Below are positions 51,731 to 60,434 of a stretch of 64,000 nt of DNA, in pieces. The DNA comes from Clostridia bacterium (GTDB lineage: Bacteria > Bacillota > Clostridia > Christensenellales > Aristaeellaceae): positions 27,387-91,386 of the forward strand of contig JAFXJP010000016.1 of NCBI GenBank assembly GCA_017532155.1, given 5' to 3'. A model generated the notes under the pieces. The model searched no databases and was not told the DNA's origin. It was given only the letters and a program-made list of their open reading frames with translations. Position 1 is the first letter of the stretch. Every line of letters begins with the position of its first letter. The translations under genes and the position numbers were made by a program.

Positions 51731-53632
51731 ATGAAGAAGTTCCTGGCTATGCTGCTGTGCGTGATCATGATGGTCACCATGGTTCCCGCTATGGCTGAAG
51801 GCGCTGACGCTGACATCGTGATCATCGGTGCGGGCGGCGCTGGCCTCTCTGCCGCTATCGAAGCTGTGAACAACGGCGCCCAGAAGGTTATCATTCTGGA
51901 AATGACCGGCGTGACCGGCGGTGCTCTGAATTTCACCAGCGGCTCCATGTCCGCTGCCGGCACCATCATCCAGAAGGAAGAGGGCATTGAGGATACCGTT
52001 GAATCCTACATCGCCGACATCATCAATAATGGTGACGACTTCGGCGGCCAGCCCAACGAAGAGCTGATCACCGTATATGCCAACAAGGCCGCTTCGACCT
52101 TTGACTGGCTGTACGAAAACGGCATGAAGGAAGCCACCTTCTCCCGCGACCGCGCAACCGGCCTGCGCTCCCAGTTTGCTCCCGAACATGCGCTGTACTC
52201 CATCGCCCGCACCTACAAGGCCTCTCCCGTTGACGCCACCCGCTATAAGTCCGCCGCCCACGAAGCGCTGGACAAGCTGGTTGCTGCCAACGATAAGATC
52301 GAAATCGTTTTCAACGCCAAGGCGACTGAGCTGAAGGCCAATGAAAAGGGCCAGGTTCTGACCGTTGTGACCGAAGACGGCACCGCCTACACCGCCAAGA
52401 ACGGTATCATCGTCTGCACCGGCGGCTATTCCTCCAACAGCAAGCTGATGGGTCAGTACACCGAATACGGCGAATACTACCTGGCTGGCGGCGCTCCCGG
52501 CTCTGACGGTAACGCCCTGCTGATGATGCAGAAGGTTGGCGCCGGCCTGACCGCCATGGACGCCATCCCCACTTTCCCCATGGGTCTGGTCGATAAGACC
52601 GACGCTACCCGCGGCTCCATCGCCTCCACCTACACCTGGAAGGCCGGCGGCATCGTCGTCAACCAGAACGGTGAACGTTTCTGCAACGAAACCGAAGCCA
52701 ACCCCGCCATCCGCGAAGTGGCTCTGGAGCTGCAGCCCGGCGCCGTGCAGTATGACATCTACACCGATAAGATCTACGCTGATCTGGACGCTACCGGCCA
52801 GTCCTTCTTCATGAAGGCGTACTTCCTGCAGGAAGGCATGAAGGGCTTCCACGTTGTTGAATCTGCCGCCACCATCGAAGAGCTGGCTGCCAAGATCAAC
52901 GTTCCCGCCGAAAACCTGGTAAAGACCATCGAAGAATACAACGCCGCCGTTGAAAAGGGCGAGCCCGATCAGTTCGGCCGCGAATTCAACGTGAAGAACA
53001 CCTACAACCTGGCTACCAACAAGATCGAAGGCGACAAGTACTACGCCATCCGTCTGCACGCCCTGTGCGTGATGACCCTGGGCGGCGTAACCGCCAATGC
53101 CAACATGCAGGTGCTGGATGAAGCTGGCAACGTGATCCCCGGCCTGTACGCTGCCGGTGAAGTTGTCGGCGGCATCTGGGGCAAGTTCGTTTCCGGTGGT
53201 ACCGGCGTTATGGGCCCCATCGTCTTCGGTCAGGTTGCCGCTGCGCATGCGATGCAGAACACTCCCGCCGAAGGCTACACCGTGAAGGCCTCTGCCAACC
53301 TGCTGGACGAAGCGCTGTTCGCCAAGGAAGTTTCCACCGAGAAGCTGTTTGACATGTCTCAGACCCTGACCGACGGCGAATACACCGCCACCGTGGACGG
53401 CCAGAACGGCCTCATGGAAGTAAAGGTCGTTATCGCCGACGGCAAGATCGCTGATGTTGTGGTTGTTTCCAACAACGAGACGCCCACCATCGCCGCTGCC
53501 GCTCTGGAGCAGATTCCTGCTGCCATCAAGGCTGCCAACGATCCCACCGTGGACACCCTGACCGGCGCCACCCTCACCTGCAACCGCATCATGAACGCTG
53601 TTGTGGAATGCCTCAAGCAGGCTGTGAAGTAA
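51731..53632 (+). CDS. Exported FAD-dependent reductase with C-terminal FMN-binding domain (fumarate reductase / UrdA-like)
   Basis: A 633-residue exported flavoprotein. Residues 1-22 are a Sec signal peptide ending PAMAEG. An FAD-binding domain follows with GAGGAGLSAA at 33-42, and the family's capping and substrate domains extend to about 530 (blocks GGALNFTSGSMSAAG, VTANANMQVLDEAG, LYAAGEVVGGIWGKFVSGGT). Residues about 545-633 are an FMN_bind domain ending in TGATLTC, with the T of GAT (residue 614) the expected covalent FMN site. The layout matches bacterial fumarate, urocanate or related enoate reductases that use external acceptors. The acceptor is unknown. AAGGAGG lies 10 nt upstream. 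Codon use is highly biased. ApbE is not in the window. Confidence 0.88.
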   Translation: MKKFLAMLLCVIMMVTMVPAMAEGADADIVIIGAGGAGLSAAIEAVNNGAQKVIILEMTGVTGGALNFTSGSMSAAGTIIQKEEGIEDTVESYIADIINNGDDFGGQPNEELITVYANKAASTFDWLYENGMKEATFSRDRATGLRSQFAPEHALYSIARTYKASPVDATRYKSAAHEALDKLVAANDKIEIVFNAKATELKANEKGQVLTVVTEDGTAYTAKNGIIVCTGGYSSNSKLMGQYTEYGEYYLAGGAPGSDGNALLMMQKVGAGLTAMDAIPTFPMGLVDKTDATRGSIASTYTWKAGGIVVNQNGERFCNETEANPAIREVALELQPGAVQYDIYTDKIYADLDATGQSFFMKAYFLQEGMKGFHVVESAATIEELAAKINVPAENLVKTIEEYNAAVEKGEPDQFGREFNVKNTYNLATNKIEGDKYYAIRLHALCVMTLGGVTANANMQVLDEAGNVIPGLYAAGEVVGGIWGKFVSGGTGVMGPIVFGQVAAAHAMQNTPAEGYTVKASANLLDEALFAKEVSTEKLFDMSQTLTDGEYTATVDGQNGLMEVKVVIADGKIADVVVVSNNETPTIAAAALEQIPAAIKAANDPTVDTLTGATLTCNRIMNAVVECLKQAVK

Positions 53633-53654
53633 TTTCTTCCAGGCAAATAATGAG

Positions 53655-53684
53655 CCGGAGAAGCGAAAGCTTCTCCGGTTTTTT
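53655..53684 (+). terminator. Terminator of the flavoprotein gene
   Basis: Stem CCGGAGAAGC / GCTTCTCCGG with a GAAA tetraloop followed by TTTTTT. Confidence 0.92.
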
Positions 53685-53685
53685 G

Positions 53686-53714
53686 TTGCATCCAGGCGCT
53701 GCATTTGCTATAAT
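53686..53714 (+). promoter_or_regulatory. Promoter of the serine hydrolase/malic enzyme operon
   Basis: TTGCAT (53686-53691), 17-bp spacer, TATAAT (53709-53714). Confidence 0.75.
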
Positions 53715-53744
53715 TTCCATATACCCAGCAAAGGAGTTTCCGTC

Positions 53745-54521
53745 ATGAAAACGCTCGCCGCCCTGGCTTCCATCCGCGAGGAAATGCTTGATATCCCCGG
53801 ACATCTGGGGTTTTATTACAAGAATCTTGTCACCGGCATGACCTGGGGCGTGCATGATGAGGAAGTCTTCGGCGCCGCCAGCGTCATCAAGCTGCCGCTT
53901 TATTTGCTGGTTATGCAGCATGCGCTGGACGGCAAACTGCGCATGGAAGACAAATTGACCGTCACCGCCAAGGATAAAGTGCCCATCTGCGGCGCGCTGA
54001 CACTGTTTACCGATGACGTGACCGTGGATATCCGCACGCTGTGCCGCCTGATGATCTCAATCAGCGATAACACCGCCACCAACCGCCTGATCGATCACCT
54101 GGGCATCCCGGCGATTCAGGAAGGCTTCAAGGCGTTCGGCCTTGAAAAAACCATCCTTCGCCGCAAGCTCTTTGATCGCGCTGCGTCGCGCGCAGGCATC
54201 CAGAATGTCATCTGCCCGCGGGAAATCGGCGAACTGCTGGAAAAGCTCTACCGGCAGGAGATCCTCTCCCCTGCCTTCTGCAAAGAGGCCGTCGACACGC
54301 TGCTTTTGCAGCAAGTGGATCATAAAATCAACGGGAAAATCAATTGTGAAGTCAGTATCGCCCATAAGACGGGCGAAGATGACAACCTGAGCAACGACGT
54401 AGGCATCGTATATGCCAAGCAGCCTTTCATTGTTTGTTTTGCCGGTCACGACACCGACGTTTATCACTGGGAAGATCTGATGCGCCGCGGCACATACGAG
54501 CTTCTCAAAGCACAGGAGTAA
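53745..54521 (+). CDS. Class A beta-lactamase-fold serine hydrolase, cytoplasmic
   Basis: A 258-residue protein of the beta-lactamase class A (Beta-lactamase2) family. The active-site set is complete: SVIK at 46-49, SDN at 107-109 and KTG at 208-210, with a possible general-base Glu160 in CPREIGELL. There is no signal peptide, so it would act inside the cell, unlike true beta-lactamases. A peptide or ester hydrolase role is more likely than resistance. It is co-transcribed with malic enzyme, which starts 4 nt after its stop. Confidence 0.85.
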   Translation: MKTLAALASIREEMLDIPGHLGFYYKNLVTGMTWGVHDEEVFGAASVIKLPLYLLVMQHALDGKLRMEDKLTVTAKDKVPICGALTLFTDDVTVDIRTLCRLMISISDNTATNRLIDHLGIPAIQEGFKAFGLEKTILRRKLFDRAASRAGIQNVICPREIGELLEKLYRQEILSPAFCKEAVDTLLLQQVDHKINGKINCEVSIAHKTGEDDNLSNDVGIVYAKQPFIVCFAGHDTDVYHWEDLMRRGTYELLKAQE

Positions 54522-54525
54522 GAAA

Positions 54526-55698
54526 ATGGATATCAAACAGAAAGCCCTGGAAAAGCACGCAGAATGGCAGGGAAAGATCGAAGTGATTTCCCGCGTGCCT
54601 GTTACCAATTCCGAAGAGTTGTCGCTGGCGTATACTCCCGGCGTTGCACAGCCCTGTCTGGAAATCCAGAAGGATTATGAAAAATCCTGGTCCCTTACCC
54701 GCCGCCATAATCTGGTAGCCGTCATCACCGACGGTACGGCCGTGCTGGGCCTGGGCGATATCGGCCCGGAAGCCGGCATGCCCGTGATGGAGGGCAAGTG
54801 CTGCCTGTTTAAGGAATTTGCCGATGTGGACGCCTTCCCGCTGTGCCTGCGCACCAAGGATGTGGATGAGCTCGTCCGCACCATTTATCTTTTGTCCGGC
54901 AGCTTTGGCGGCATCAATCTGGAAGATATCGGCGCGCCGCGCTGCTTTGAAGTAGAACGCCGTCTGAAGGAGCTGTGCGACATCCCCGTTTTCCACGATG
55001 ACCAGCACGGCACGGCCATTGTTGTAGCCGCCGCCATGATCAACGCCCTGCGCGTGGTGCACAAAAAGATCGACGAAGTAAAGGTCGTGATCAACGGCGC
55101 AGGCGCGGCGGGCATTTCGATCGGCAAGCACCTGATGAAGCTGGGCGTTAAGCACCTGATTATGGTGGATCGCTTCGGCATCATCTGCGAGGGCATGGAA
55201 AACCTCAACTCTGCGCACGAGGAAATGAGCCGCATCACCAACCGCGAGCACCTGACCGGCACGCTGAAAGACGCTGTCCGCGGCGCGGATGTATTCATCG
55301 GCGTATCCGCCCCCGGCGTTTTGACGGGCGAAATGGTCGCCACCATGGCGGAAGGCGCGTGCGTATTCCCCATGGCCAACCCCACGCCGGAGATTTTCCC
55401 GGATGAGGCGCTCGCCGCCGGCGCAGCCGTTGTCGGCACGGGCCGCAGCGATTACCCCAATCAGATCAACAATGTGCTCGCTTTCCCGGGCATTTTCCGC
55501 GGCGCGCTGGATGTACAGGCCCGCGATATCAACGACGAAATGAAGATGGCCGCTTCCGTTGCCATTGCCTCTCTGGTCAGCGACGAGGAGCTGAGCGCCA
55601 CTTACATCATCCCCAAGGCCTTTGATAAACGCGTCGGCCCAACCGTCGCCGCAGCCGTTGCGCAGGCCGCCCGGGATAGCGGCGTGGCGAGGAAATAA
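54526..55698 (+). CDS. NAD(P)-dependent malic enzyme
   Basis: A 390-residue short-form malic enzyme that decarboxylates malate to pyruvate with reduction of NAD(P). The N-terminal [15 protein letters not shown] block carries the catalytic Tyr, and the metal and catalytic block is [20 protein letters not shown]. The NAD fold reads [17 protein letters not shown]. The C-terminal [14 protein letters not shown] and [20 protein letters not shown] are diagnostic. The cofactor preference is not clear from sequence. It is coupled to the upstream serine hydrolase. Confidence 0.95.
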   Translation: MDIKQKALEKHAEWQGKIEVISRVPVTNSEELSLAYTPGVAQPCLEIQKDYEKSWSLTRRHNLVAVITDGTAVLGLGDIGPEAGMPVMEGKCCLFKEFADVDAFPLCLRTKDVDELVRTIYLLSGSFGGINLEDIGAPRCFEVERRLKELCDIPVFHDDQHGTAIVVAAAMINALRVVHKKIDEVKVVINGAGAAGISIGKHLMKLGVKHLIMVDRFGIICEGMENLNSAHEEMSRITNREHLTGTLKDAVRGADVFIGVSAPGVLTGEMVATMAEGACVFPMANPTPEIFPDEALAAGAAVVGTGRSDYPNQINNVLAFPGIFRGALDVQARDINDEMKMAASVAIASLVSDEELSATYIIPKAFDKRVGPTVAAAVAQAARDSGVARK

Positions 55699-55712
55699 CG
55701 CATGCCACAAAC

Positions 55713-55746
55713 AAAGCCAGACGACTTCTCTCGTCTGGCTTTTTGT
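55713..55746. terminator. Bidirectional terminator after malic enzyme
   Basis: Stem AAAGCCAGACGA / TCGTCTGGCTTT with a 6-nt loop and T tract; it also faces the end of the XRE gene on the minus strand. Confidence 0.88.
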
Positions 55747-55767
55747 TTTGTATGCATTTCTGCACCG

Positions 55768-55980
55768 TTACTTTTCGTCGCGTTTAAATTCCAAGATATC
55801 GCCCGGCTGGCAATCCAGCACATCGCAGATCGCCTCGAGCGTGGAAAAGCGGATGGCGCTCACATGCCCATTTTTAAGCTTGGACAGGTTGACATTCGCC
55901 ACACCCACGCGCTCGGACAGTTCATTGAGCGACATTTTTCGATCCGCCATCACACGGTCAAGCCTGAGAATAATCGCCAT
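55768..55980 (-). CDS. XRE-family HTH transcriptional regulator
   Basis: A 70-residue single-domain regulator of the Cro/CI (YozG-like) type: MSLNELSERVGVANVNLSKL is the helix-turn-helix, followed by the LEAICDVLDCQPGDILE tail. It lies 9 nt after a DUF2975 membrane protein, a pairing common in Bacillota in which the small regulator likely controls the pair. Confidence 0.92.
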   Translation of the reverse strand: MAIILRLDRVMADRKMSLNELSERVGVANVNLSKLKNGHVSAIRFSTLEAICDVLDCQPGDILEFKRDEK

Positions 55981-55989
55981 AGTGCCTCC

Positions 55990-56601
55990 TTACAGCGTCT
56001 CATCGGACAGCTGCTGCAATTCCTGCCCGTAGCAGAACACCAGCGACAGCAGATACAGGATCGCCGCAATCAGCAGGAACGTAAAATCAAAGGAATAATG
56101 AAACGTCACCTTCGCAATTTTATCGCTTTGCAGCAGCAGATTGAGCTGATAGCCGTGCACGATGAAGGCCTGCGCCAGCATTTTCATACAGTTCAGCATC
56201 ACGCCAAGCTCCAGTGCATGCAGTGCCAGCTTTTTCAGCTGCTCGCCCACCGCTGCATGAAAGGGCGCGCCTTCCTTCATCGGCAGCAGAATGGCGCGGA
56301 TGCGCAGCACGCACTTTTTGCCAATCCAGCACACCGGCGTCATCAAAAGCAGCAGCATCGCAACAACAAACAGCACCTTTTTGTAATCCGGCGCAAATGC
56401 ATCGGCCACCTGAATTTCCGCCAAGCCAAGGGACAGGGAAGCATAGCCCGTGCCGATCAACTCAGGCGGCAGTTTAAAAATCAGCCCCACCGCAATGATG
56501 GCAATGCCCACGAAACAGGCCACCAGCACAATCGACAGCAGAATGCCCATCACCTTAAATACCGTATCGAGTCTTTTAGACACACTGATCATTTTGTTCA
56601 T
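55990..56601 (-). CDS. DUF2975 family membrane protein
   Basis: A 203-residue protein with four predicted helices near residues 15-40, 75-95, 125-150 and 168-190. Such proteins are typically paired with a YozG-like XRE regulator, as here. Its function is unknown; it may sense a membrane state or toxic compound. AAGGAGG precedes two adjacent ATGs (56604 and 56601); the second is better spaced. Confidence 0.78.
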   Translation of the reverse strand: MNKMISVSKRLDTVFKVMGILLSIVLVACFVGIAIIAVGLIFKLPPELIGTGYASLSLGLAEIQVADAFAPDYKKVLFVVAMLLLLMTPVCWIGKKCVLRIRAILLPMKEGAPFHAAVGEQLKKLALHALELGVMLNCMKMLAQAFIVHGYQLNLLLQSDKIAKVTFHYSFDFTFLLIAAILYLLSLVFCYGQELQQLSDETL

Positions 56602-56628
56602 CATGGCACCTCCTTGATTTCTGGTCTC

Positions 56629-56657
56629 ATGATAGCACATCATTATACGTTTGTCAA
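56629..56657 (-). promoter_or_regulatory. Promoter of the DUF2975-XRE pair
   Basis: On the minus strand TTGACA (56652-56657), 17-bp spacer, TATCAT (56629-56634). Confidence 0.75.
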
Positions 56658-56745
56658 TTAGTTTTTTATGTTTATCGTTAATTTTTTATATCTAAAAATA
56701 AATCTCATATTTTCTCCAATCGCAGAGGAAGACACTTGGAAGTAT

Positions 56746-56774
56746 TTGACGTATTCTTTTGTTGGTGGTACACT
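56746..56774 (+). promoter_or_regulatory. Promoter of the MFS transporter
   Basis: TTGACG (56746-56751), 17-bp spacer, TACACT (56769-56774). Confidence 0.65.
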
Positions 56775-56807
56775 GTGAGGGCAAAATACATCACGAAGGA
56801 GAACCTC

Positions 56808-58007
56808 ATGAGAATTACTCCGGCTGCAAAAAGAGCCATCATGATTGGCAGCATGTGCTCCCTTTCCTATCTGGCGGTGTATGTAGCGCGCAATATTCTG
56901 GGTGCAGTATCGCCGCAAATGATCGAAAGCGGCCTGTTTACCACCGAAAATATCGGCACACTCTCCAGCGTGTATTTTATCACCTATGCAGTGGGACAAT
57001 TGATCAACGGCCGGATCGGCGATAAAATCAAATCCAAATTCATGATCAGCCTGGGATTGATCCTCGCAGGCATCAGCAATTTCCTGTTTTCAACGATGGT
57101 TTCTTCCCCGCTTTCTTCCTATATTATATATGGCATGACAGGCTTTTTCCTGTCGATGATCTACGGCCCGATGACCAAGGTGGTGGCAGAAAATACCGAG
57201 CCCATCTATGCAACTCGCTGCAGCCTGGGCTATACCTTTTCTTCCTTTTTCGGCACGCCGCTGGCAGGCGTGCTGGCTGCGCTGCTGCTGTGGCAGGGCG
57301 TATTTGCTGCCAGCAGCGCGCTGCTGATCATAATGGGCGTGATATGCTTTATTGTATTTACCATCTATGAAAGAAAAGGCTACATCGCCTATGGCCGTTT
57401 TGTGCGCGACCCTAAAAAGGGCGGCAGCATCCGCGTACTGATCAAGCATCAGATCATCAAATTCACGCTGGTGGCCGTGCTGACAGGCATTGTGCGCACG
57501 ACGGTGGTTTTCTGGCTGCCGACATATTTGTCGCAATACCTGGGGCTGAGCACCGAAAGCGCCGCACTGGTATTTACAGTAGCTACTTTTATCATATCCG
57601 CCACAACCTTTGTCGCTGTTTTCCTGTACGAGCGTCTGCACCGCAATATGGATCTGACGGTGCTGGTTTCCTTTATCAGCTCCGCCGTCTGTTTTGCACT
57701 GGTGTACATCGTGCATCAAAGCACGCTCAATATCATTTTGATGGTGATGGCCATTATGTCCGCCAGCTGCGCCGCCTCCATGCTGTATAGCCGCTACTGT
57801 CCCAGCCTGCGCGATACCGGCATGGTATCCAGCGCCACAGGCTTCATCGATTTTATGAGCTACATGTCCGCTTCGATCTCCTCCACGCTGTTTGCCAATG
57901 CCGTAAACAGCATCGGCTGGGGAAATCTGATTCTCGTCTGGTTTGGATTAATGGTCGCCGGCATCATCGTAGCGCTGCCGTACAATAAGCTCCTTAAAAA
58001 AGCATGA
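56808..58007 (+). CDS. MFS transporter, organophosphate/anion (OPA)-like
   Basis: A 399-residue major facilitator carrier with 12 predicted helices. The early SYLAVYVARNILGAVSPQMI and the loop GQLINGRIGDKIKSKFMISL resemble GlpT/UhpT-type OPA proteins, which exchange organic phosphates for phosphate. ATG 56808 has AAGGAG 6 nt upstream; the open frame extends 24 codons earlier over the promoter. The substrate cannot be named. It is monocistronic. Confidence 0.85.
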   Translation: MRITPAAKRAIMIGSMCSLSYLAVYVARNILGAVSPQMIESGLFTTENIGTLSSVYFITYAVGQLINGRIGDKIKSKFMISLGLILAGISNFLFSTMVSSPLSSYIIYGMTGFFLSMIYGPMTKVVAENTEPIYATRCSLGYTFSSFFGTPLAGVLAALLLWQGVFAASSALLIIMGVICFIVFTIYERKGYIAYGRFVRDPKKGGSIRVLIKHQIIKFTLVAVLTGIVRTTVVFWLPTYLSQYLGLSTESAALVFTVATFIISATTFVAVFLYERLHRNMDLTVLVSFISSAVCFALVYIVHQSTLNIILMVMAIMSASCAASMLYSRYCPSLRDTGMVSSATGFIDFMSYMSASISSTLFANAVNSIGWGNLILVWFGLMVAGIIVALPYNKLLKKA

Positions 58008-58008
58008 A

Positions 58009-58034
58009 AAAAGGCTCCCACTCGGGAGCCTTTT
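58009..58034. terminator. Bidirectional terminator between the MFS gene and PfkB kinase
   Basis: Stem AAAAGGCTCCC / GGGAGCCTTTT with a 4-nt loop between convergent genes. Confidence 0.88.
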
Positions 58035-58043
58035 AAACTGTCA

Positions 58044-58973
58044 TTATTCTTCAAAACCTTCAAAACCCAATTCTGCCGGCTGGAATCTCGGACAGACATT
58101 TTCAGAGGATGTAATCACCGAAGCTGCCAGAACAGAGCCGATCTCCACCGCCTGTTCCAGCGATTTTCCATACGTCAAACTGCTGACCACGCCTGCGCAG
58201 AAGGCGTCACCCGCGCCCGTGGTATCCTTCACCTGCACCTTTCTGGCCGGGCAAATACCGCTGTTTCCCTGATGATCGGCAAATACCGCGCCCTCCGCGC
58301 CCATGGTAACCACCATGGAAGGAATCTCTGCGCGCTTGACCTTATCCGCCAGGATTGCGCGCATTTCCTCCGCCGTCCTGCCCGTATAGTCATCCAGGAA
58401 GAGCATACCCGCCTCCTGCAGATTACAGATGAAGCAATCAAGCCTCCGCAGGAAATCGCGCCGCTCGATGGCAATGCTCATATTGGAAACCAGCGCATAA
58501 GCCTTCTTATTATACTTCTCTGCCAGCTCAAAGATTTTTTTGACAATTTCCTTGTTGATGTCCACCTCAAACACCACAGAATCTGCCTTGGTAAACATTT
58601 CGTCGCCCTTTTCCTCCAGCAGATCCATTAACGGCGTCAGATCCGGACGCTTGGAAATGGAGCCTGCCACATCGCCGTGATTATCAAACACCGCCAGCCA
58701 GATGCCCATGCCGTCCGGCATCGTCAGCACATAATCGGTATTAACCTTATGATTCTGCAGCTTTCTGAGCACATCCGAGCCCATAGGCGTGTCATCCACA
58801 ATGCCAACGTAGGTCGGCCGCAATTCCATATTGGCAATATCCTCCGCTACATTGCGCGCCACGCCGCCGTGAATATACTCCACGCTGCCCACATTTCTGC
58901 CTGTCGGCAGATAAACATCCGCCGGAAAGCCCTTAATATCCACAAAAGCCGCGCCGATGACAACAATGCCCAT
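58044..58973 (-). CDS. PfkB/ribokinase family carbohydrate kinase
   Basis: A 309-residue kinase. The N-terminal VVIGAAFVDIKGFP and GGVARNVAEDIANM blocks match PfkB signature 1. The C-terminal VKDTTGAGDAFCAGVV is signature 2, with the catalytic-base Asp in GAGDAF. Possible substrates include ribose, fructose, a nucleoside or pseudouridine; the FDNHGDVAGSIS segment recalls pseudouridine kinases, but this is weak. It is separated by about 100 nt and a hairpin from the TIM-barrel epimerase upstream. Confidence 0.88.
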   Translation of the reverse strand: MGIVVIGAAFVDIKGFPADVYLPTGRNVGSVEYIHGGVARNVAEDIANMELRPTYVGIVDDTPMGSDVLRKLQNHKVNTDYVLTMPDGMGIWLAVFDNHGDVAGSISKRPDLTPLMDLLEEKGDEMFTKADSVVFEVDINKEIVKKIFELAEKYNKKAYALVSNMSIAIERRDFLRRLDCFICNLQEAGMLFLDDYTGRTAEEMRAILADKVKRAEIPSMVVTMGAEGAVFADHQGNSGICPARKVQVKDTTGAGDAFCAGVVSSLTYGKSLEQAVEIGSVLAASVITSSENVCPRFQPAELGFEGFEE

Positions 58974-59042
58974 GCCCGCTTCCTCCTATTTCCAGTTATC
59001 CTTAGCATAACAGAGTTTTCGACAAATTACAACAAAGAAAAA

Positions 59043-59071
59043 AACGGACCGGGGAATTTCCCGGCCCGTTT
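59043..59071 (-). terminator. Terminator of the VOC/epimerase operon
   Basis: On the minus strand AACGGGCCGGG, AAATT loop, CCCGGTCCGTT then TTTTT. Confidence 0.85.
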
Positions 59072-59075
59072 TATT

Positions 59076-59927
59076 TTAATACTTCCTGATAATATCCTTG
59101 AGATAATCCGCCGCCAGCTTGATATCCGCCGCCGGATTGCCGCCCACCTCGCGCTCGATGGTGAGGAAGCCCTTGTAGCCAATCTCCTCCAGCGCCTTGA
59201 GGTATCTGGGAAAATCCACCGCGCCCTGGCCCAGCGGCAGCTCCTTGAAGGCCGGTTCGCTGTCCCACGCGCCGTGATCCATCTCCGCGTAGATCTGCTC
59301 CGGATCGCAGGGTTTGAGATTCACGCCGTCCTTGGCATGGGTGTGAACAATATAATCCCTGAGCGTATACACCGCCTGCACGGGATCATCCTTGGTCACC
59401 ATGGCAAAGTTGGCCGGATCCAGATTAACCGCAACACCCGTCGATCCCAGATCATCCAGGAAAGCCTTGAGCGTAAGCGCTACCTCCGGGCCCGTTTCAA
59501 TGGCAAAATGCGCGCCTACGCTGTCGGCATACTGGGCCAGTTCATAGGCAGCCGCCTGCATAATCTTATACCGGTCGCAGGTTTTATCCGCCGGGATCAC
59601 GCCGATATGTGTGGTCACCACGTCCGTTTCCAGATCCTTGGCCAAATCCATAATGCGCTTGGATGCATCAATCAGCATCACGTTCCGTTCCGGATAAATA
59701 AAAGCCTTGCCCAGATCGCCGCAGATGGCCGAGAACACCAGCCCCTGATCCTTTACAAAATTCAGCAGATCCCTGCGCTTTTGTCCCACCAGATTTTCCG
59801 GCGCATTTTCACCGGTCGTCGCATACATCTGCAGGCCCTGCACGCCAATGGACGCAGCAGTTTTAATTGCCTCTCGCGTTTCCTGGCGGAAAGAATCCAC
59901 CATCGCGCCAATCGGAAATGGATACAT
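59076..59927 (-). CDS. Sugar phosphate isomerase/epimerase (TIM barrel)
   Basis: A 283-residue protein of the xylose-isomerase-like family. Visible marks are AIKTAASIGVQGLQMYAT, the DVVTTHIGVIPADK strand, the metal-site Glu in HFAIETGPE, the GVAVNLDPANFAM strand, HTHAKDG, and GFLTIEREVGGN with a final Glu ligand. Such enzymes epimerise or isomerise ketoses and related polyols. The start at 59927 has GGGAGG 8 nt upstream. It follows the VOC-family gene by 69 nt and is probably in the same transcript. Confidence 0.85.
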   Translation of the reverse strand: MYPFPIGAMVDSFRQETREAIKTAASIGVQGLQMYATTGENAPENLVGQKRRDLLNFVKDQGLVFSAICGDLGKAFIYPERNVMLIDASKRIMDLAKDLETDVVTTHIGVIPADKTCDRYKIMQAAAYELAQYADSVGAHFAIETGPEVALTLKAFLDDLGSTGVAVNLDPANFAMVTKDDPVQAVYTLRDYIVHTHAKDGVNLKPCDPEQIYAEMDHGAWDSEPAFKELPLGQGAVDFPRYLKALEEIGYKGFLTIEREVGGNPAADIKLAADYLKDIIRKY

Positions 59928-59996
59928 TTCTTTTTCCTCCCGAGGATTATTTTGGTTCATCCTATCACACGCCGTGCGGCTTGTCAATTGTCGTCA

Positions 59997-60386
59997 TCAA
60001 TTCAGATACTCCCACAGCTCAATCCGCTCGCCATCCGGCCCGCGTAGGAAGATATTCTTAGCGCCGCCCAGCAGCTGATCCATCACCTGAACCTTGTCCG
60101 ATTCAAACTGCACGCCCTGCGTCCGCAGCGCTTCCACCCATTCTTCGATATGATTGCACGCAATGGCAATATGGCTCACCACACCCTCGGGCCTGTCAAC
60201 CGGCGTCGGCGGGCAAATCAATTCGATCTGACAGGAACCGGCGTCGCAGAAAATAAGCTGTGTCCCGTTGGGCAACACTTGCTCCGCCTTCAGGGTAAAA
60301 TGCAGCTTATTCAGATAAAAATCCTTGGACACTTCCGCATCCGCAACATAAACGCCAATGTGCGCCAAGCCCAGCAATCTTTCCAT
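59997..60386 (-). CDS. VOC (glyoxalase/bleomycin-resistance fold) family protein
   Basis: A 129-residue vicinal-oxygen-chelate protein with paired beta-alpha-beta-beta-beta units. GLAHIGVYVADAEVSKDFYL near the start and VVSHIAIACNHIEEWVEAL in the second unit carry likely metal His residues; IELICPP and RIELWEYLN carry likely Glu ligands. Members isomerise, epimerise or split C-C bonds. ATG 60386 has GGAGG 10 nt upstream. It is flanked by two sugar epimerases, which suggests small-molecule sugar metabolism. Confidence 0.85.
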   Translation of the reverse strand: MERLLGLAHIGVYVADAEVSKDFYLNKLHFTLKAEQVLPNGTQLIFCDAGSCQIELICPPTPVDRPEGVVSHIAIACNHIEEWVEALRTQGVQFESDKVQVMDQLLGGAKNIFLRGPDGERIELWEYLN

Positions 60387-60434
60387 TATAATCACGCCTC
60401 CAACATATAGGCACACCACCCAAGGAGAACATCC

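Noticed and set aside
53745-54521. Antibiotic-resistance beta-lactamase
   Set aside because: The active-site motifs fit the fold, but there is no export signal and the gene is coupled to malic enzyme, so resistance is not supported.
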